NCBI GenBank assembly: GCA_900018345.1
Contig: FCNA01000134.1
Location: forward strand, 1-55,618
Length of the DNA: 55,618 nt
Source: Clostridiales bacterium CHKCI006
GTDB lineage: Bacteria > Bacillota_I > Bacilli_A > Erysipelotrichales > Coprobacillaceae
Direction of reading: 5' to 3'
The notes under the pieces: model-generated
The model's database searches: none
What the model was told of the DNA's origin: nothing
The model's input: only the letters and a program-made list of their open reading frames with translations
Position numbers and translations under genes: made by a program
Shown here: positions 32,763 to 42,013 of the stretch, piece after piece
How positions within the stretch are numbered: the stretch's first letter is position 1
Layout of the letters: each line of letters begins with the position of its first letter

Positions 32763-35583
32763 AATTATCATCAAAGGGGCACGCGTGAATAATTTAAAAA
32801 ATATCGATCTTAAGATTCCCCGTGGAAAGCTCGTCATCATGACCGGCCTTTCCGGTTCAGGAAAGACGTCGTTGGCTTTTGACACGATCTATGCCGAAGG
32901 TCAACGGCGTTATGTGGAGTCTTTAAGTTCCTATGCACGTCAGTTTTTAGGTGGGGTAGAAAAACCGGATGTCGATCGGATCGACGGTTTATCTCCGGCC
33001 ATCGCGATTGATCAGAAGACCACCAGCAACAACCCACGCTCTACGGTGGGAACGGTGACGGAAATCTATGATTATTTACGTTTACTTTATGCCCGCGTAG
33101 GTGTGGCTTACTGTCCGGAGCATCATATACCGATTCAGTCTCAAACGATCAAGCAGATGTGTGATGCGATCGATGAATATGAAGAAGGTGCACGTCTGCA
33201 GATCTTGGCACCGATCGTTAAAAATAAAAAAGGCACACATAAGGATCTTTTCGCCAGTCTGCAAAAAGATGGTTATGTGCGTGTCAGAGTGGATGGCGAG
33301 GTCCATCTGCTGGAAGAAGAACTGACTTTGGATAAAAATAAACGGCATACCATTGAGGTAGTGGTCGATCGGATCATCAAGCGAGATGATTATCGCAGCC
33401 GTTTAGCGGACTCCTTAGAGGCAAGCTGTAAGCTGGCCGATGGTGAGGTCGTTGTACAGAACCTGACAACGCAGGAAGAGCAGCTGTTCAGTCAGAATCA
33501 TGCCTGTCGGATCTGTGGGTTCTCGGTACCTAAATTAGAACCGCGTCTTTTCTCATTCAACTCACCACTGGGGGCATGTCCGACCTGTAATGGGCTGGGG
33601 ATTACCAATGAGGTAGATATTGATCTATTGATCCCTGATATGAATCTGAGCATTAATCAGGGCGGGATCCGCTTCTTTAAGACATCCGTGGGAACGGATC
33701 GTATCGAGTGGCAGCGTTTCTTAAAGCTTTGTGAAGCTTATCATATTGACTTGGATAAACCGCTCAAGGATTTCACTAAAAAAGAGATGCAGGTCATCTT
33801 GATCGGTTCCGATCGTCCGATCAGCTACGAGATCGTCTCTAGCTCCGGCAATGTCAGCAAAACGACCCGTCCGATCGAAGGGGTCAAGACCCTGATCGAG
33901 CGTCGCTATATGGAAACCAGTTCGAACTGGTCGAAAGAATGGTATGCTTCTTTCATGCGCGAACATACATGTCCGACCTGTCGGGGTAAGCGTTTAAACA
34001 ACCAGGTGCTCTGTGTGGAAGTGGGGGGCTTGAATATTGCTCAGCTGACCGATCTCTCCATCGATGATGCGATCGTCTTTTTTAACGAGCTCAAGCTGAC
34101 GGAGACACAGCAGCAGATTGCCGAACTGATTCTTAAAGAAATTCGAGATCGTCTCGGATTCTTACAAAATGTAGGCTTAGGTTATCTGACCCTTTCACGT
34201 AAGGCCGGTGGACTGTCCGGTGGAGAGGCGCAGCGTATTCGTCTGGCAACCCAGATTGGCTCCCACCTGACGGGGGTCCTCTATGTTCTGGATGAACCGT
34301 CAATCGGTTTACATCAGCGTGATAATGATAAGCTGATCCAGACCCTGAAATCAATTCGTGATCTGGGCAACAGTGTGCTTGTTGTTGAACATGATGAAGA
34401 TACCATGCGCGCTTCAGACTATATTGTGGATATTGGTCCGGGAGCCGGTGTCCATGGTGGGCAAGTTGTCGCGCAGGGAACACCTGAAGAAGTCGCTCAA
34501 GATGAACATTCCATTACCGGACAGTATTTATCCGGACGTAAACATATTCCGGTGCCTGCCAGTCGCCGTAAAGGCAATGGTCTGTTTTTGGAAGTACGCG
34601 GCGCGAAGGAACACAATCTCAAAAACATCAACGTGAAGATCCCGCTGGGTACACTGACCATCGTGACTGGTGTTTCGGGAAGCGGTAAATCCACCCTTGT
34701 GAATGAGATCCTCTATAAAGCCATCGCCAAAGAGGTTTATCATTCTAAGGAAAACCCTGGATTACATAAAGAAATTCGCGGACTGGAAAATATTGATAAG
34801 GTCGTTCATGTTTCACAGGATCCGATCGGTCGTACACCACGTTCTAATCCGGCGACCTATACGGGTGTCTTCGATGATATTCGTGATTTATTTGCCTCTA
34901 CGAAAGAAGCGAAGATTCGTGGCTATGACAAAGGGCGTTTCTCGTTCAACGTCAAAGGCGGGCGCTGTGAAGCATGTCAGGGTGATGGGGTCAAGCGCAT
35001 CTCCATGCATTTCCTGCCCGATGTGTTTGTTCCTTGTGAGGAATGCCATGGGCGTCGGTATAACGAGGAGACCTTACAGGTTACCTATAAAGGCAAAAAT
35101 ATTTATGATGTGCTGGAAATGACGGTCGAAGAATCCCTCGGTTTTTTTGAAAATCTGCCTCGTATCTATAATAAGGTCAAGACCATCTATGACGTTGGCC
35201 TAGGCTATGTCAAGCTCGGTCAGAGTGCGACGACCTTATCAGGCGGTGAGGCGCAGCGTGTCAAGCTAGCCAGTGAATTACAGAAAAAAGCGACAGGGAA
35301 GACAGTTTATATTTTGGATGAACCAACAACGGGCCTGCATACGCATGATGTCGCCACTTTGATCAAGGTACTGCAGCGCATTGTGGATAATGGAGACACT
35401 GTTCTAGTCATCGAGCATAACCTGGATATGATCAAAGTCGCTGATTACATCATCGATCTGGGTCCAGAAGGCGGCGATGGCGGCGGGCAGATCGTTGTGG
35501 CTGGAACGCCTGAAAAAGTAGCCAAGAATGAAAAGAGCTATACAGGCCAGTTCTTAAAGAAGATCTTAGCCGATGCACATTAA
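32749..35583 (+). CDS. uvrA: Excinuclease ABC subunit A
   Basis: A 944-residue ATPase that finds DNA damage as a dimer and loads UvrB. It has two ABC modules: Walker [10 protein letters not shown] (residue about 33) and GVSGSGKST (about 645), signatures [12 protein letters not shown] and [12 protein letters not shown], and Walker [12 protein letters not shown] and [11 protein letters not shown]. Zinc fingers are seen as CRICG ... CPTC and CEAC ... CEEC, each with two Cys pairs. AAGGAGG lies in the overlapping cca end. The next gene overlaps its end by 11 bases. Confidence 0.98.
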   Translation: MEQNEIIIKGARVNNLKNIDLKIPRGKLVIMTGLSGSGKTSLAFDTIYAEGQRRYVESLSSYARQFLGGVEKPDVDRIDGLSPAIAIDQKTTSNNPRSTVGTVTEIYDYLRLLYARVGVAYCPEHHIPIQSQTIKQMCDAIDEYEEGARLQILAPIVKNKKGTHKDLFASLQKDGYVRVRVDGEVHLLEEELTLDKNKRHTIEVVVDRIIKRDDYRSRLADSLEASCKLADGEVVVQNLTTQEEQLFSQNHACRICGFSVPKLEPRLFSFNSPLGACPTCNGLGITNEVDIDLLIPDMNLSINQGGIRFFKTSVGTDRIEWQRFLKLCEAYHIDLDKPLKDFTKKEMQVILIGSDRPISYEIVSSSGNVSKTTRPIEGVKTLIERRYMETSSNWSKEWYASFMREHTCPTCRGKRLNNQVLCVEVGGLNIAQLTDLSIDDAIVFFNELKLTETQQQIAELILKEIRDRLGFLQNVGLGYLTLSRKAGGLSGGEAQRIRLATQIGSHLTGVLYVLDEPSIGLHQRDNDKLIQTLKSIRDLGNSVLVVEHDEDTMRASDYIVDIGPGAGVHGGQVVAQGTPEEVAQDEHSITGQYLSGRKHIPVPASRRKGNGLFLEVRGAKEHNLKNINVKIPLGTLTIVTGVSGSGKSTLVNEILYKAIAKEVYHSKENPGLHKEIRGLENIDKVVHVSQDPIGRTPRSNPATYTGVFDDIRDLFASTKEAKIRGYDKGRFSFNVKGGRCEACQGDGVKRISMHFLPDVFVPCEECHGRRYNEETLQVTYKGKNIYDVLEMTVEESLGFFENLPRIYNKVKTIYDVGLGYVKLGQSATTLSGGEAQRVKLASELQKKATGKTVYILDEPTTGLHTHDVATLIKVLQRIVDNGDTVLVIEHNLDMIKVADYIIDLGPEGGDGGGQIVVAGTPEKVAKNEKSYTGQFLKKILADAH

Positions 35584-35971
35584 AGTGTATACACCTGGTG
35601 AGTTGTGGATTCGCTTCGTGGCTATCTTTGCCAGTCTTTTGGCTCTGTGGCTGGTCAAATTTGGCCTGGTGGATGCCTCGCTACCACTCATATTTGCCTT
35701 TAGCGGTGTTTATAGTTTGATTTTTTCCATCTTTATGTTCATTTACGCCATATTTATGGTAAAATTCTTACAGGATCAAAAAATGACTCTGCCTGTGCTG
35801 CTCGGTTTGGCAGTCATCAGGTATTTCGTGATGTTTAGTCTTTTTGAAGGACTGACACATGTCTTCAGGACGTTGGTCTTTTCGTCCTGGTGGATGCACC
35901 CGGTGGTCTTTGTCATCGTCGAAGCAGTCGCCGGGATTGCGCTTCAATTGAATCCGAAGAAAGGAGAATAG
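35573..35971 (+). CDS. Small polytopic membrane protein
   Basis: A 132-residue protein beginning [18 protein letters not shown], overlapping the end of uvrA by 11 bases. It has four membrane segments (about residues 12-28, 35-62, 72-92, 105-124). I do not recognise a family. Close packing between uvrA and hprK shows co-translation with the operon. It may take the place of the small Yvl-type membrane proteins found near hprK in Bacilli, but I see no sequence likeness. Confidence 0.75.
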   Translation: MHIKVYTPGELWIRFVAIFASLLALWLVKFGLVDASLPLIFAFSGVYSLIFSIFMFIYAIFMVKFLQDQKMTLPVLLGLAVIRYFVMFSLFEGLTHVFRTLVFSSWWMHPVVFVIVEAVAGIALQLNPKKGE

Positions 35972-35975
35972 GAAT

Positions 35976-36920
35976 ATGCCTCAAAAAAAGGTGACGGTGG
36001 CAGATTTGGTCAAGCAGTTTGAATTTAAACAGGTGGCAGGTAACAAAGCCAGTCTGCAAAGACCTGTAGAAATTGCGGAAATGAGCCGTCCTGGATTCGA
36101 ACTGGCCGGATTCTTCCAGCACAGTGATTTTCGCCGAATCGTCGTCTTCGGTGAAAAAGAGATGGCTTTTATCGATCAGTTGGATAAAGCCACGCAAAAA
36201 GAGCGTTTTGATCGCCTGACAAGCGATGAGACACCAGCAATCATTATATGCAAGAACTACAAATGTCCAACCATTTTAAAAAGAATTGCTAAGGAGAAAA
36301 ATTTTCCTATTCTGTTAACGCCTCGTGCGACAGGAAGAATGTCGATCGCACTTTCGAGTTATCTGGATGAATTGTTGGCACCAATTGTTCAGATGCACGG
36401 GGTCTTTATGAATATTTATGGAAAAGGTGTCATCATCAAAGGCGACAGCGGGATAGGTAAGAGCGAGATTGCACTTGAATTGATCAAACGCGGTCATATT
36501 CTGATTGCGGATGACTGCATTGAGCTTTACCGTATGGGTGAAAATCTTTTAGGGAAAGCACCGGCTGTTTTATATAATCTCTTAGAAATCAGAGGAATTG
36601 GGGTCATCAATGTAGAGAAAATGTTCGGCATCAGTTCTACACTGGAAAAAGATACCGTTGATTACGTCATTCAGCTGGAACGCTGGATCCCAAGCAAGGA
36701 ATATACACGTATTGGCACAGAGGAAAATCCTTTATATGAAGAAGTTCTAGGGGCTAGAATTCCTAAGTCGGTGATCCCGGTTACGGGGGGCCGCAGCATG
36801 TCAGCGGTCATTGAGGCAGCGGTGATGAATATCCGCTTAAAAGATTCCGGTTATGATAGTTCTAAAGAGTTTGTGCAACGTATATTAAACAATATCAATC
36901 AAAACAAAGACAATGAATAG
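35976..36920 (+). CDS. hprK: HPr kinase/phosphorylase
   Basis: A 314-residue enzyme with AAAGGAG upstream. It phosphorylates Ser-46 of HPr with ATP, and reverses this with phosphate, so it links glycolytic state to carbon catabolite repression and PTS rate. The P-loop GDSGIGKS is at residues 156-163, the catalytic His in MHGVFMNIYGKG at 141, and the family signature LEIRGIGVINVEKMFG near 206-221. The C-terminal VTGGRSMSAVIEAAVMN helix region is also typical. It lies next to lgt as in most Bacillota. Confidence 0.97.
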   Translation: MPQKKVTVADLVKQFEFKQVAGNKASLQRPVEIAEMSRPGFELAGFFQHSDFRRIVVFGEKEMAFIDQLDKATQKERFDRLTSDETPAIIICKNYKCPTILKRIAKEKNFPILLTPRATGRMSIALSSYLDELLAPIVQMHGVFMNIYGKGVIIKGDSGIGKSEIALELIKRGHILIADDCIELYRMGENLLGKAPAVLYNLLEIRGIGVINVEKMFGISSTLEKDTVDYVIQLERWIPSKEYTRIGTEENPLYEEVLGARIPKSVIPVTGGRSMSAVIEAAVMNIRLKDSGYDSSKEFVQRILNNINQNKDNE

Positions 36921-36932
36921 GGGGGATGCAGG

Positions 36933-37745
36933 ATGGCTTTTTTTCCTGATCGTGCAACCTTTGTGCAGATCGGCTCGTTATCGATTCAATGGTATGCGAT
37001 CTTTATCGTCACAGGTGCGATCATTGCCTATCTGCTCAGTTTGCGCAATTTTAAAAAAATGCACATTGATAAAGAGATTCTGGAGGATTTCTTTATCAAT
37101 GTGCTGCTGGTTGGTATTATTGGTGCTCGTATCTGGTATGTTATTTTCTCGTATAATGAGATCTATGCCCACCGTGACTGGATCGATATGTTTAAGATCT
37201 GGGAAGGTGGTCTGGCCATTCAGGGCGGCGTGATCTTTGCCACCATTTATGGGGTCTACTATTTCAAAAAACATCACGTCGATATCTGGCGGGCGGCAGA
37301 CTGCATCATGCCGAATCTTTTGGTTGCTCAGGCCATTGGCCGTTGGGGAAACTTTATGAACCAGGAGGCGCATGGCACACAGGTGGATCTGTCTTTCTTA
37401 GAAGGATGGCATTTACCACAGTTTATCATTGATGGTATGGAAATCAACGGTCGTTATTATCATCCAACTTTCTTATATGAGTCGGTTGGCAATCTAATCG
37501 TGTTTGCCATCATCGTGTTGCTGGTGAGACGTTTTTATCACCGCCATGGAACTCTTTTCTTCAGTTATTTTATCGGTTATAGTATCGTCCGCTTCTTCGT
37601 TGAAGCCCTGCGAACCGATAGTCTCATGCTGGGAAGTTTACGGATGGCTCAAGTGACCAGCATTGCCTGTATCATCATTGGTATCGGTGGCTTGATCTAT
37701 CTTCACTTCAAGGGGGAGAAGGTCACCTCAGAAACCCGGTTATAA
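36933..37745 (+). CDS. lgt: Prolipoprotein diacylglyceryl transferase
   Basis: A 270-residue membrane enzyme; GGGGGG lies before ATG 36933. It transfers diacylglycerol from phosphatidylglycerol to the lipobox Cys of lipoproteins, using lipid made by PgsA. Seven membrane segments are seen, together with the essential Arg of IGARIWYVIFS, the IWEGGLAIQGGV loop and the signature GRWGNFMNQEAHG (about residues 131-143). The C-terminal YSIVRFFVEALR also belongs to the family. It is the last gene of the ctpA-lgt run and is followed by a terminator. Confidence 0.97.
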   Translation: MAFFPDRATFVQIGSLSIQWYAIFIVTGAIIAYLLSLRNFKKMHIDKEILEDFFINVLLVGIIGARIWYVIFSYNEIYAHRDWIDMFKIWEGGLAIQGGVIFATIYGVYYFKKHHVDIWRAADCIMPNLLVAQAIGRWGNFMNQEAHGTQVDLSFLEGWHLPQFIIDGMEINGRYYHPTFLYESVGNLIVFAIIVLLVRRFYHRHGTLFFSYFIGYSIVRFFVEALRTDSLMLGSLRMAQVTSIACIIIGIGGLIYLHFKGEKVTSETRL

Positions 37746-37766
37746 GCTGCGATGCAGCTTTTTTAT
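37744..37766 (+). terminator. Terminator of the ctpA-lgt operon
   Basis: AAGCTGC (37744-37750), GAT loop, GCAGCTT (37754-37760), then T residues. Confidence 0.9.
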
Positions 37767-37984
37767 ATATAATTCATTTATGAATCGCCAAAAAAATACA
37801 GAAAGCATTTTTTTATTTTTTTCAGGTCATTTATTGCTTTACAAATGGTCCTGAAAAGGGTAGAGTGGAGGTGCGTCATATCAGAGAAGAATCATTTGAT
37901 AGCACTTTTGGATCGACAAAAGCCCAGGGTGAAGATGAATTTTGAATGGTAGATAGAGTAGCTGATAGGGCAGCTTTCTCTTGT

Positions 37985-38168
37985 TTATATCATATAAAAC
38001 ACGGATTTGTCACCAGTATTCAATCGTGATGACGCAAAGCAGCGATTCAGCTGCCGAAAAGGCGAGTGAAAGGCCGTCCTGGCGTTGCTCGTCTTTTGGT
38101 GTGCTACTTTTGCAGACATGATGACAAAAATAAAACGTTAGGGAGCTCGTGTTCCTTAACGTTTTTTT
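37985..38168 (+). ncRNA. Candidate structured RNA ending in a strong terminator
   Basis: In the 640-base gap between lgt and the integrase no gene is seen, but 37985-38168 has dense pairing: CACGGATT (38000-38007) with AATCGTG (38022-38028), GCAGC with GCTGC (38039-38052), GGCGAG (38061-38066) with CTCGTC (38088-38093) and a GCC/GGC pair within. The end is a classical terminator, AACGTTAGGGA (38134-38144) with TCCTTAACGTT (38153-38163) plus T run. TATAAA at 37993 may be a -10 box. The GACGCAAAGC segment at 38031 recalls the c-di-GMP-I riboswitch core, but the rest of that consensus is missing. The next gene starts 220 bases later, so a trans-acting RNA or attenuated leader is possible. Confidence 0.4.
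38134..38168 (+). terminator. Terminator upstream of the integrase
   Basis: An 11-base stem (38134-38144 with 38153-38163) followed by seven T. Confidence 0.85.
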
Positions 38169-38387
38169 GATGGACCTGAAAGATGAAGGGAGTTCTGCCT
38201 CTTTGCAGCCTTTTACGAACGATACCGCATAAAGCATTTGAGCTAAAGAGGTTATACTTATGCTTTTTTATGAAATATTCTATTCTACGAGAAAATGATG
38301 GCATATTTTACTAAAAATTACCATTAAAAGTGAGATGGTTGTATGATTTTTGTTTGTAGTCAAGAAGAATTAGGAGGAAAAAGAAAA

Positions 38388-39323
38388 ATGCAAACCATAT
38401 CATTCGAAAATGTGGCTGATCAGTGGTTAACATTGAAAAAAATGCAAGTCAAGCCATCCACTTTTGTGAAATACCAGACCATCTGGGAAGTTCGTCTTAA
38501 GCCTTCTTTTGGTCAATATCAGCTGGTAGAGATCAGCGAAGAAGCAGTGATGACCTTTTTCTTAGATCAAATGGAAAAAACATCCGGAAGCTTGCTGCAG
38601 ACCATGTGCTATCTTTTGAAGGCGATGCTGGGGTATGCACGCCATAAATATGGACAGCCGACGATTAGTTTCAATTATATCAAACTGCCGCCTGCAAAGA
38701 TGCGGACATCCACCTTATCCCATGACGAAGAAGTCAGGCTGGATGAGTACTGTTTTTCACATTGCAATGATACGTCGATTGGCATTCTGTTAGGTCTTTA
38801 TGGCGGTTTACGCATCGGTGAAATTTGCGGACTGAAATGGGCAGATATCGATTTAGAAGAGGGATTGATCTATGTTCAACGGACCATTCAGCGTATTTCC
38901 GACACGTCCTCGACCAAGAAGACCCAGGTCGTTATTTTAGATCCTAAAACACCATCCAGTCAACGGATCGTTCCTTTAACGGATTTTATGAATCAGTTCT
39001 TAAAAAAATATCAAGCAAGTCAAACAGATGTAGTGGCGGATCATTTTTTGCTTTCAGGAAGTGATGTCCCTTTGGAGCCGCGTACTTTACAATATCGTTA
39101 TCATCGCATTTGTAAAAAGCTGGATATTCAATTAACTTTTCATGGGTTAAGGCATAGTTTTGCCACTCGCTGTATCGAGCAGCAAATTGACCCGAAATCG
39201 CTCAGTGAAATGCTTGGACATGCGGATGTCACGACTACCTTAAAACGTTACGTTCATTCTTCGCTCAGTTTTAAAAAGGAGCAAATGGCCAAGATCAAAT
39301 CCGCGGTTCTTTTCGCAGAATAA
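38388..39323 (+). CDS. Tyrosine recombinase/integrase
   Basis: A 311-residue recombinase; ATG 38388 is chosen for AGGAGGA at 38372-38378. Residues 1-100 are a SAM-like core-binding domain (FENVADQWLTLKKMQVKPST). The catalytic domain has the Arg of GGLRIGEICGLKW, the HxxR box HGLRHSFATR, the GHADVTTT His region and the nucleophile Tyr in LKRYVHSS, so it looks active. It lacks an AP2-like arm-binding domain, as seen in integrases of small elements or shufflons. No excisionase or phage gene is adjacent, and I find no tRNA or clear att repeat. It interrupts the usual lgt-trxB neighbourhood. Confidence 0.88.
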   Translation: MQTISFENVADQWLTLKKMQVKPSTFVKYQTIWEVRLKPSFGQYQLVEISEEAVMTFFLDQMEKTSGSLLQTMCYLLKAMLGYARHKYGQPTISFNYIKLPPAKMRTSTLSHDEEVRLDEYCFSHCNDTSIGILLGLYGGLRIGEICGLKWADIDLEEGLIYVQRTIQRISDTSSTKKTQVVILDPKTPSSQRIVPLTDFMNQFLKKYQASQTDVVADHFLLSGSDVPLEPRTLQYRYHRICKKLDIQLTFHGLRHSFATRCIEQQIDPKSLSEMLGHADVTTTLKRYVHSSLSFKKEQMAKIKSAVLFAE

Positions 39324-39473
39324 AATATTCTATGAAAAGAAAGACGTCTGCTGATGAAATCAAATGAGTTATTCATAGGATGACCTTATTGACGTCGCTT
39401 ATACATGGCTTAAACGCATTCTTCTTTTCTGGAATATTCGTTCTATCTAACTGGGAAAGGAGAGAAAAATGAA

Positions 39474-39771
39474 GTGAAAAGAGGATTATCTTTACTACTT
39501 TGCGTCATGCTGTGTTTGACCGGAGTGACGGTCTATGCCACTGAGCCAGAAAGCACAGACCCGTTTACCGTGGCAATTGATAAAAGCAGCGGGTACCGAT
39601 GATCCAACTTTCGAGACACCGGATCCTTCTGATGAACCGGTGGATGATCAAACCGTTCAAACCGGTGATACACAGATGCTAAAGCCTTATGTGCTGGCAG
39701 GAAGTATCGCTCTAGTCATCGGGTGCCTTGTCCTTGTTGATCAAAAACGGTCTAAGTTATTCAAGCGATAA
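39474..39771 (+). pseudogene. Small secreted, wall-anchored protein, frameshifted
   Basis: Frame one from GTG 39474 (AAAGGAG at 39456-39462) is a signal peptide, MKRGLSLLLCVMLCLTG ... YATEPES, ending at TGA 39600. Frame two continues as GTDDPTFETPDPSDEPVDD, a VQTGD sorting-like motif, a membrane segment (YVLAGSIALVIGCLVLV) and a basic tail DQKRSKLFKR. Removing one G from the GGG at 39591-39593 joins them into about 98 residues. The ATG at 39469 would also be in frame if one A were added at 39472-39473, giving MKVKRG. This is a short surface protein with almost nothing between signal and anchor. Function unknown; the indels may be artefacts. Confidence 0.6.
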
Positions 39772-39774
39772 ACG

Positions 39775-39966
39775 ATGTTTATTAAAGTCGTACCTAATCG
39801 TAAAGGACAGGCAGGGACGTATTATTGTTCGTTAGTAGAATCCTACCGTGAAGATGGAAAAGTCAAACATCGCACGATCCGAAGCTTTGGACTATTGACA
39901 GAAGAACAAATTCCTTATTTGAAAGCCATGTATGCCAAGCATAAACCTCGTTTAGTTTATGACTAG
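39775..39966 (+). CDS. Truncated IS1634-like transposase N-terminus or related small protein
   Basis: A 63-residue frame beginning MFIKVVPNRKGQAGTYYCSL and going on YREDGKVKHRTIRSFG. That is the N-terminal beta-strand region of IS1634-type transposases. It ends with a normal stop at 39966 and a good terminator follows, so it is either a fossil of an IS or a domesticated stand-alone fragment. No ribosome binding site of its own is seen, and it begins three bases after the wall-anchored protein, suggesting translational coupling. Confidence 0.6.
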   Translation: MFIKVVPNRKGQAGTYYCSLVESYREDGKVKHRTIRSFGLLTEEQIPYLKAMYAKHKPRLVYD

Positions 39967-39970
39967 AGAG

Positions 39971-40005
39971 GAAGCGATAGGCTTACCCTACCGCTTCTTT
40001 TTTAG
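39971..40005 (+). terminator. Terminator after the transposase fragment
   Basis: GAAGCG and TAGG (39971-39981) pair with CCTA and CGCTTC (39987-39997) with one mismatch, then a T run. Confidence 0.8.
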
Positions 40006-40037
40006 TAAAGAAAAACAGTAGTTAGAAACTACCGTTT

Positions 40038-40925
40038 TCAAACACTGTTGCCCTCCAACATGGTCTGCATGGTGTTGAGAAAAAATTGAGAAGGTTTTGA
40101 AAAATGCTGGAATCTTTTCCAGATCAGACTGATTGGATCTTTGGATATAGGTGTAATAGGTTTAAAACAGAGCTCATCATCATGATCAGTATTAATCAGC
40201 TTGTCTAAACCTAAGGCATAGCCCACCCCTTCTCTCACCAGAAGACTGGCATTATAAATCAGGTTATAAGTGGCCACGATATGATAAGGCGCATCTTTGA
40301 TAAGATAATAGGGCAGCTTGTCTTTTTCAAGTCCCTGACTGGAAATAATCAGCGGTTGGCCAATCAGATCCTTAGCGGTAATGATATCCTTAGCTGCCAG
40401 TGGACTGTCCCTACGCATCAGAATACCGCTCCTGTCTTGGGCAGGCAGCAGTAATGACTGGTATTTAGATAAATCAATATCTCCAATCGTCACCCCAAAA
40501 TCAATGAGCCCTTTTTCTAAAAGTTCCATGATCTCATCCGCGTTACCGCTATGTAGATGGAACTGAATGTCCGGATGAATATTCTGGACTTCTTTGATGG
40601 CTTTGGCAATGACCCGCATGCCGTCTGTTTCTCCACAGCCGATACAGACATCGCCGCTAAGGACCGTATTCCCCATGATGATCTCGGTCTCGGTCCGATC
40701 TGATAACTCGACGATCTGCTCGGCACGTCGGCGCAGCAGCAGGCCGTCATCGGTCAAAGTTATTTTGCGACTTCCGCGAATAAAGAGTGTTGTGCCTAAA
40801 TGGTCTTCAAGCTCCCGGATCTGTTTGGAAAGTGCTGGTTGCGAGACATGCAGATATTCGGCCGCTTTGGAAATGGACTGCTCTCGGGCTATCGCTAAGA
40901 AATATTTTAAGACACGTATTTCCAT
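40038..40925 (-). CDS. LysR-family transcriptional regulator
   Basis: A 295-residue regulator starting MEIRVLKYFLAIAREQS at ATG 40925, with GAGGTGA just upstream. Residues 1-60 form the winged helix-turn-helix (ISKAAEYLHVSQPALSKQIR, ELEDHLGTTLF), and residues about 90-290 the periplasmic-binding-like ligand domain (GDVCIGCGETDGMRVIAKAI). It should bind a small inducer and regulate nearby genes. The small gene at 41067 is divergent, 140 bases away, and is a natural candidate target, as is the reductase after it. Inducer unknown. Confidence 0.9.
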   Translation of the reverse strand: MEIRVLKYFLAIAREQSISKAAEYLHVSQPALSKQIRELEDHLGTTLFIRGSRKITLTDDGLLLRRRAEQIVELSDRTETEIIMGNTVLSGDVCIGCGETDGMRVIAKAIKEVQNIHPDIQFHLHSGNADEIMELLEKGLIDFGVTIGDIDLSKYQSLLLPAQDRSGILMRRDSPLAAKDIITAKDLIGQPLIISSQGLEKDKLPYYLIKDAPYHIVATYNLIYNASLLVREGVGYALGLDKLINTDHDDELCFKPITPISKDPISLIWKRFQHFSKPSQFFLNTMQTMLEGNSV

Positions 40926-41066
40926 GATGATCACCTCTTACATTTTATTATACATGATTTTGAGAAGAAAAACGATCAAATATAGCCTTCTGTTATGGGA
41001 TGGCATGAAATAGATGTATTCGTTATTGAATACAATCCGCGGTATAATCATTTTGAGGTGAGGTTA

Positions 41067-41264
41067 ATGCAAATAGAGGATTTGTTGATAGAAATGGAGG
41101 CTTTATCTGCAGATGATCCGCGGTATTTAAAAAAAGCACTGCAGACATTGCGGCTAGAGCGCTGTAGGCTGCTTGAAAATGGGCATACCATTCAAAAGCA
41201 GTTGGATGATCTGGATTATGTGATTGCACAATTGGAAAAAAAGCTGTCTGGCAGGCGGTGTTAA
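41067..41264 (+). CDS. Small coiled-coil protein, unknown
   Basis: A 65-residue protein; ATG 41067 is chosen for GAGGTGAGG at 41055-41063, and TATAAT lies at 41043-41048. The longer frame back to 40995 has no site. It is nearly all charged helix (IEDLLIEMEALSADDPRYL, then IQKQLDDLDYVIAQLEKKL), recalling the C-terminal helix of MerR-type regulators, but has no DNA-binding domain. It is divergent from the LysR gene and followed by a terminator. Confidence 0.55.
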   Translation: MQIEDLLIEMEALSADDPRYLKKALQTLRLERCRLLENGHTIQKQLDDLDYVIAQLEKKLSGRRC

Positions 41265-41297
41265 GTCTCTAAGGTCATCGATGGGATGCGTATGAAG

Positions 41298-41325
41298 GAG
41301 CGACTAAAAAAGTCCGCTCTTTTTA
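41298..41325 (+). terminator. Terminator of the small coiled-coil gene
   Basis: GAGCGACT (41298-41305) pairs with AGT-CGCTC (41311-41319, one bulge), followed by five T. Confidence 0.7.
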
Positions 41326-41392
41326 TCGTGAAGTTTTGAAACTATTCAATCCCGTGGGAAAGGTGTATAATAGATTTGGAGGTGGAGTCAAG

Positions 41393-42013
41393 ATGAAAGT
41401 CTTATTAGTTAATGGTAGTCCGCATCTGAAAGGATGTACTTACACAGCTTTAATGGAAATCAAAGGTGAACTGGAACGTCAGGGAATCGAGGCAGATGTA
41501 TTTCAAGTAGGACCAAAACCAGTCGGCGGCTGCATTGGATGTGGAGCCTGTCGTAAGCTCGGTCGTTGTTTCATGGATGATCAGGTCAACGAGCTGACCG
41601 CGATTGCCGAGAATTATGATGGCTTTGTTTTTGGTACACCGGTTCATTTTGCCAGCAGTGCCGGGAATCTGACTTCGTTGATGGATCGTGCGCTCTATTC
41701 CAGAAGAGATCTGTTTAGCTTCAAACCTGCCTGTGCAGTGGTGAGCTGCCGTCGGAGTGGTGCAACGGCAACGTTTGACCAGATCAATAAATATTTCACC
41801 ATCAGCAATATGCCCATTGTTCCAAGCCAATACTGGAATAATGTCCACGGGAATACACCAGAAGAAGTGAAACAGGATCTTGAGGGACTGCAGACCATGC
41901 GAACTTTAGCGCGCAATATGGCCTGGTTATTGAAATGTATTGAAGCAGGAAAAGCGGCCGGTATCGATCGACCTAGTCATGAGCCAAAAATCAACACGAA
42001 TTTTATTCGCTAA
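41393..42013 (+). CDS. Flavodoxin-family NADPH-dependent FMN reductase
   Basis: A 206-residue flavoprotein. ATG 41393 has GGAGGTGGAG upstream; TATAAT lies at 41366-41371. The phosphate-binding loop is LLVNGSPHLKGCTY (residues 4-17), and a Cys-rich segment CIGCGACRKLGRCF follows at about 48-61, as in iron-sulfur flavoprotein-like or NADPH-dependent reductases. GTPVHFASSAGNLTSLMDR binds FMN. It probably reduces quinones, nitro or azo compounds. The next gene starts directly after its stop codon, so the two are translated together. Confidence 0.87.
   Translation: MKVLLVNGSPHLKGCTYTALMEIKGELERQGIEADVFQVGPKPVGGCIGCGACRKLGRCFMDDQVNELTAIAENYDGFVFGTPVHFASSAGNLTSLMDRALYSRRDLFSFKPACAVVSCRRSGATATFDQINKYFTISNMPIVPSQYWNNVHGNTPEEVKQDLEGLQTMRTLARNMAWLLKCIEAGKAAGIDRPSHEPKINTNFIR

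Noticed and set aside
38031-38093. c-di-GMP-I (GEMM) riboswitch
   Set aside because: Only GACGCAAAGC agrees; the preceding GGGCAAACC-type strand and the following GGTAGC-GGGTTACC part are missing.
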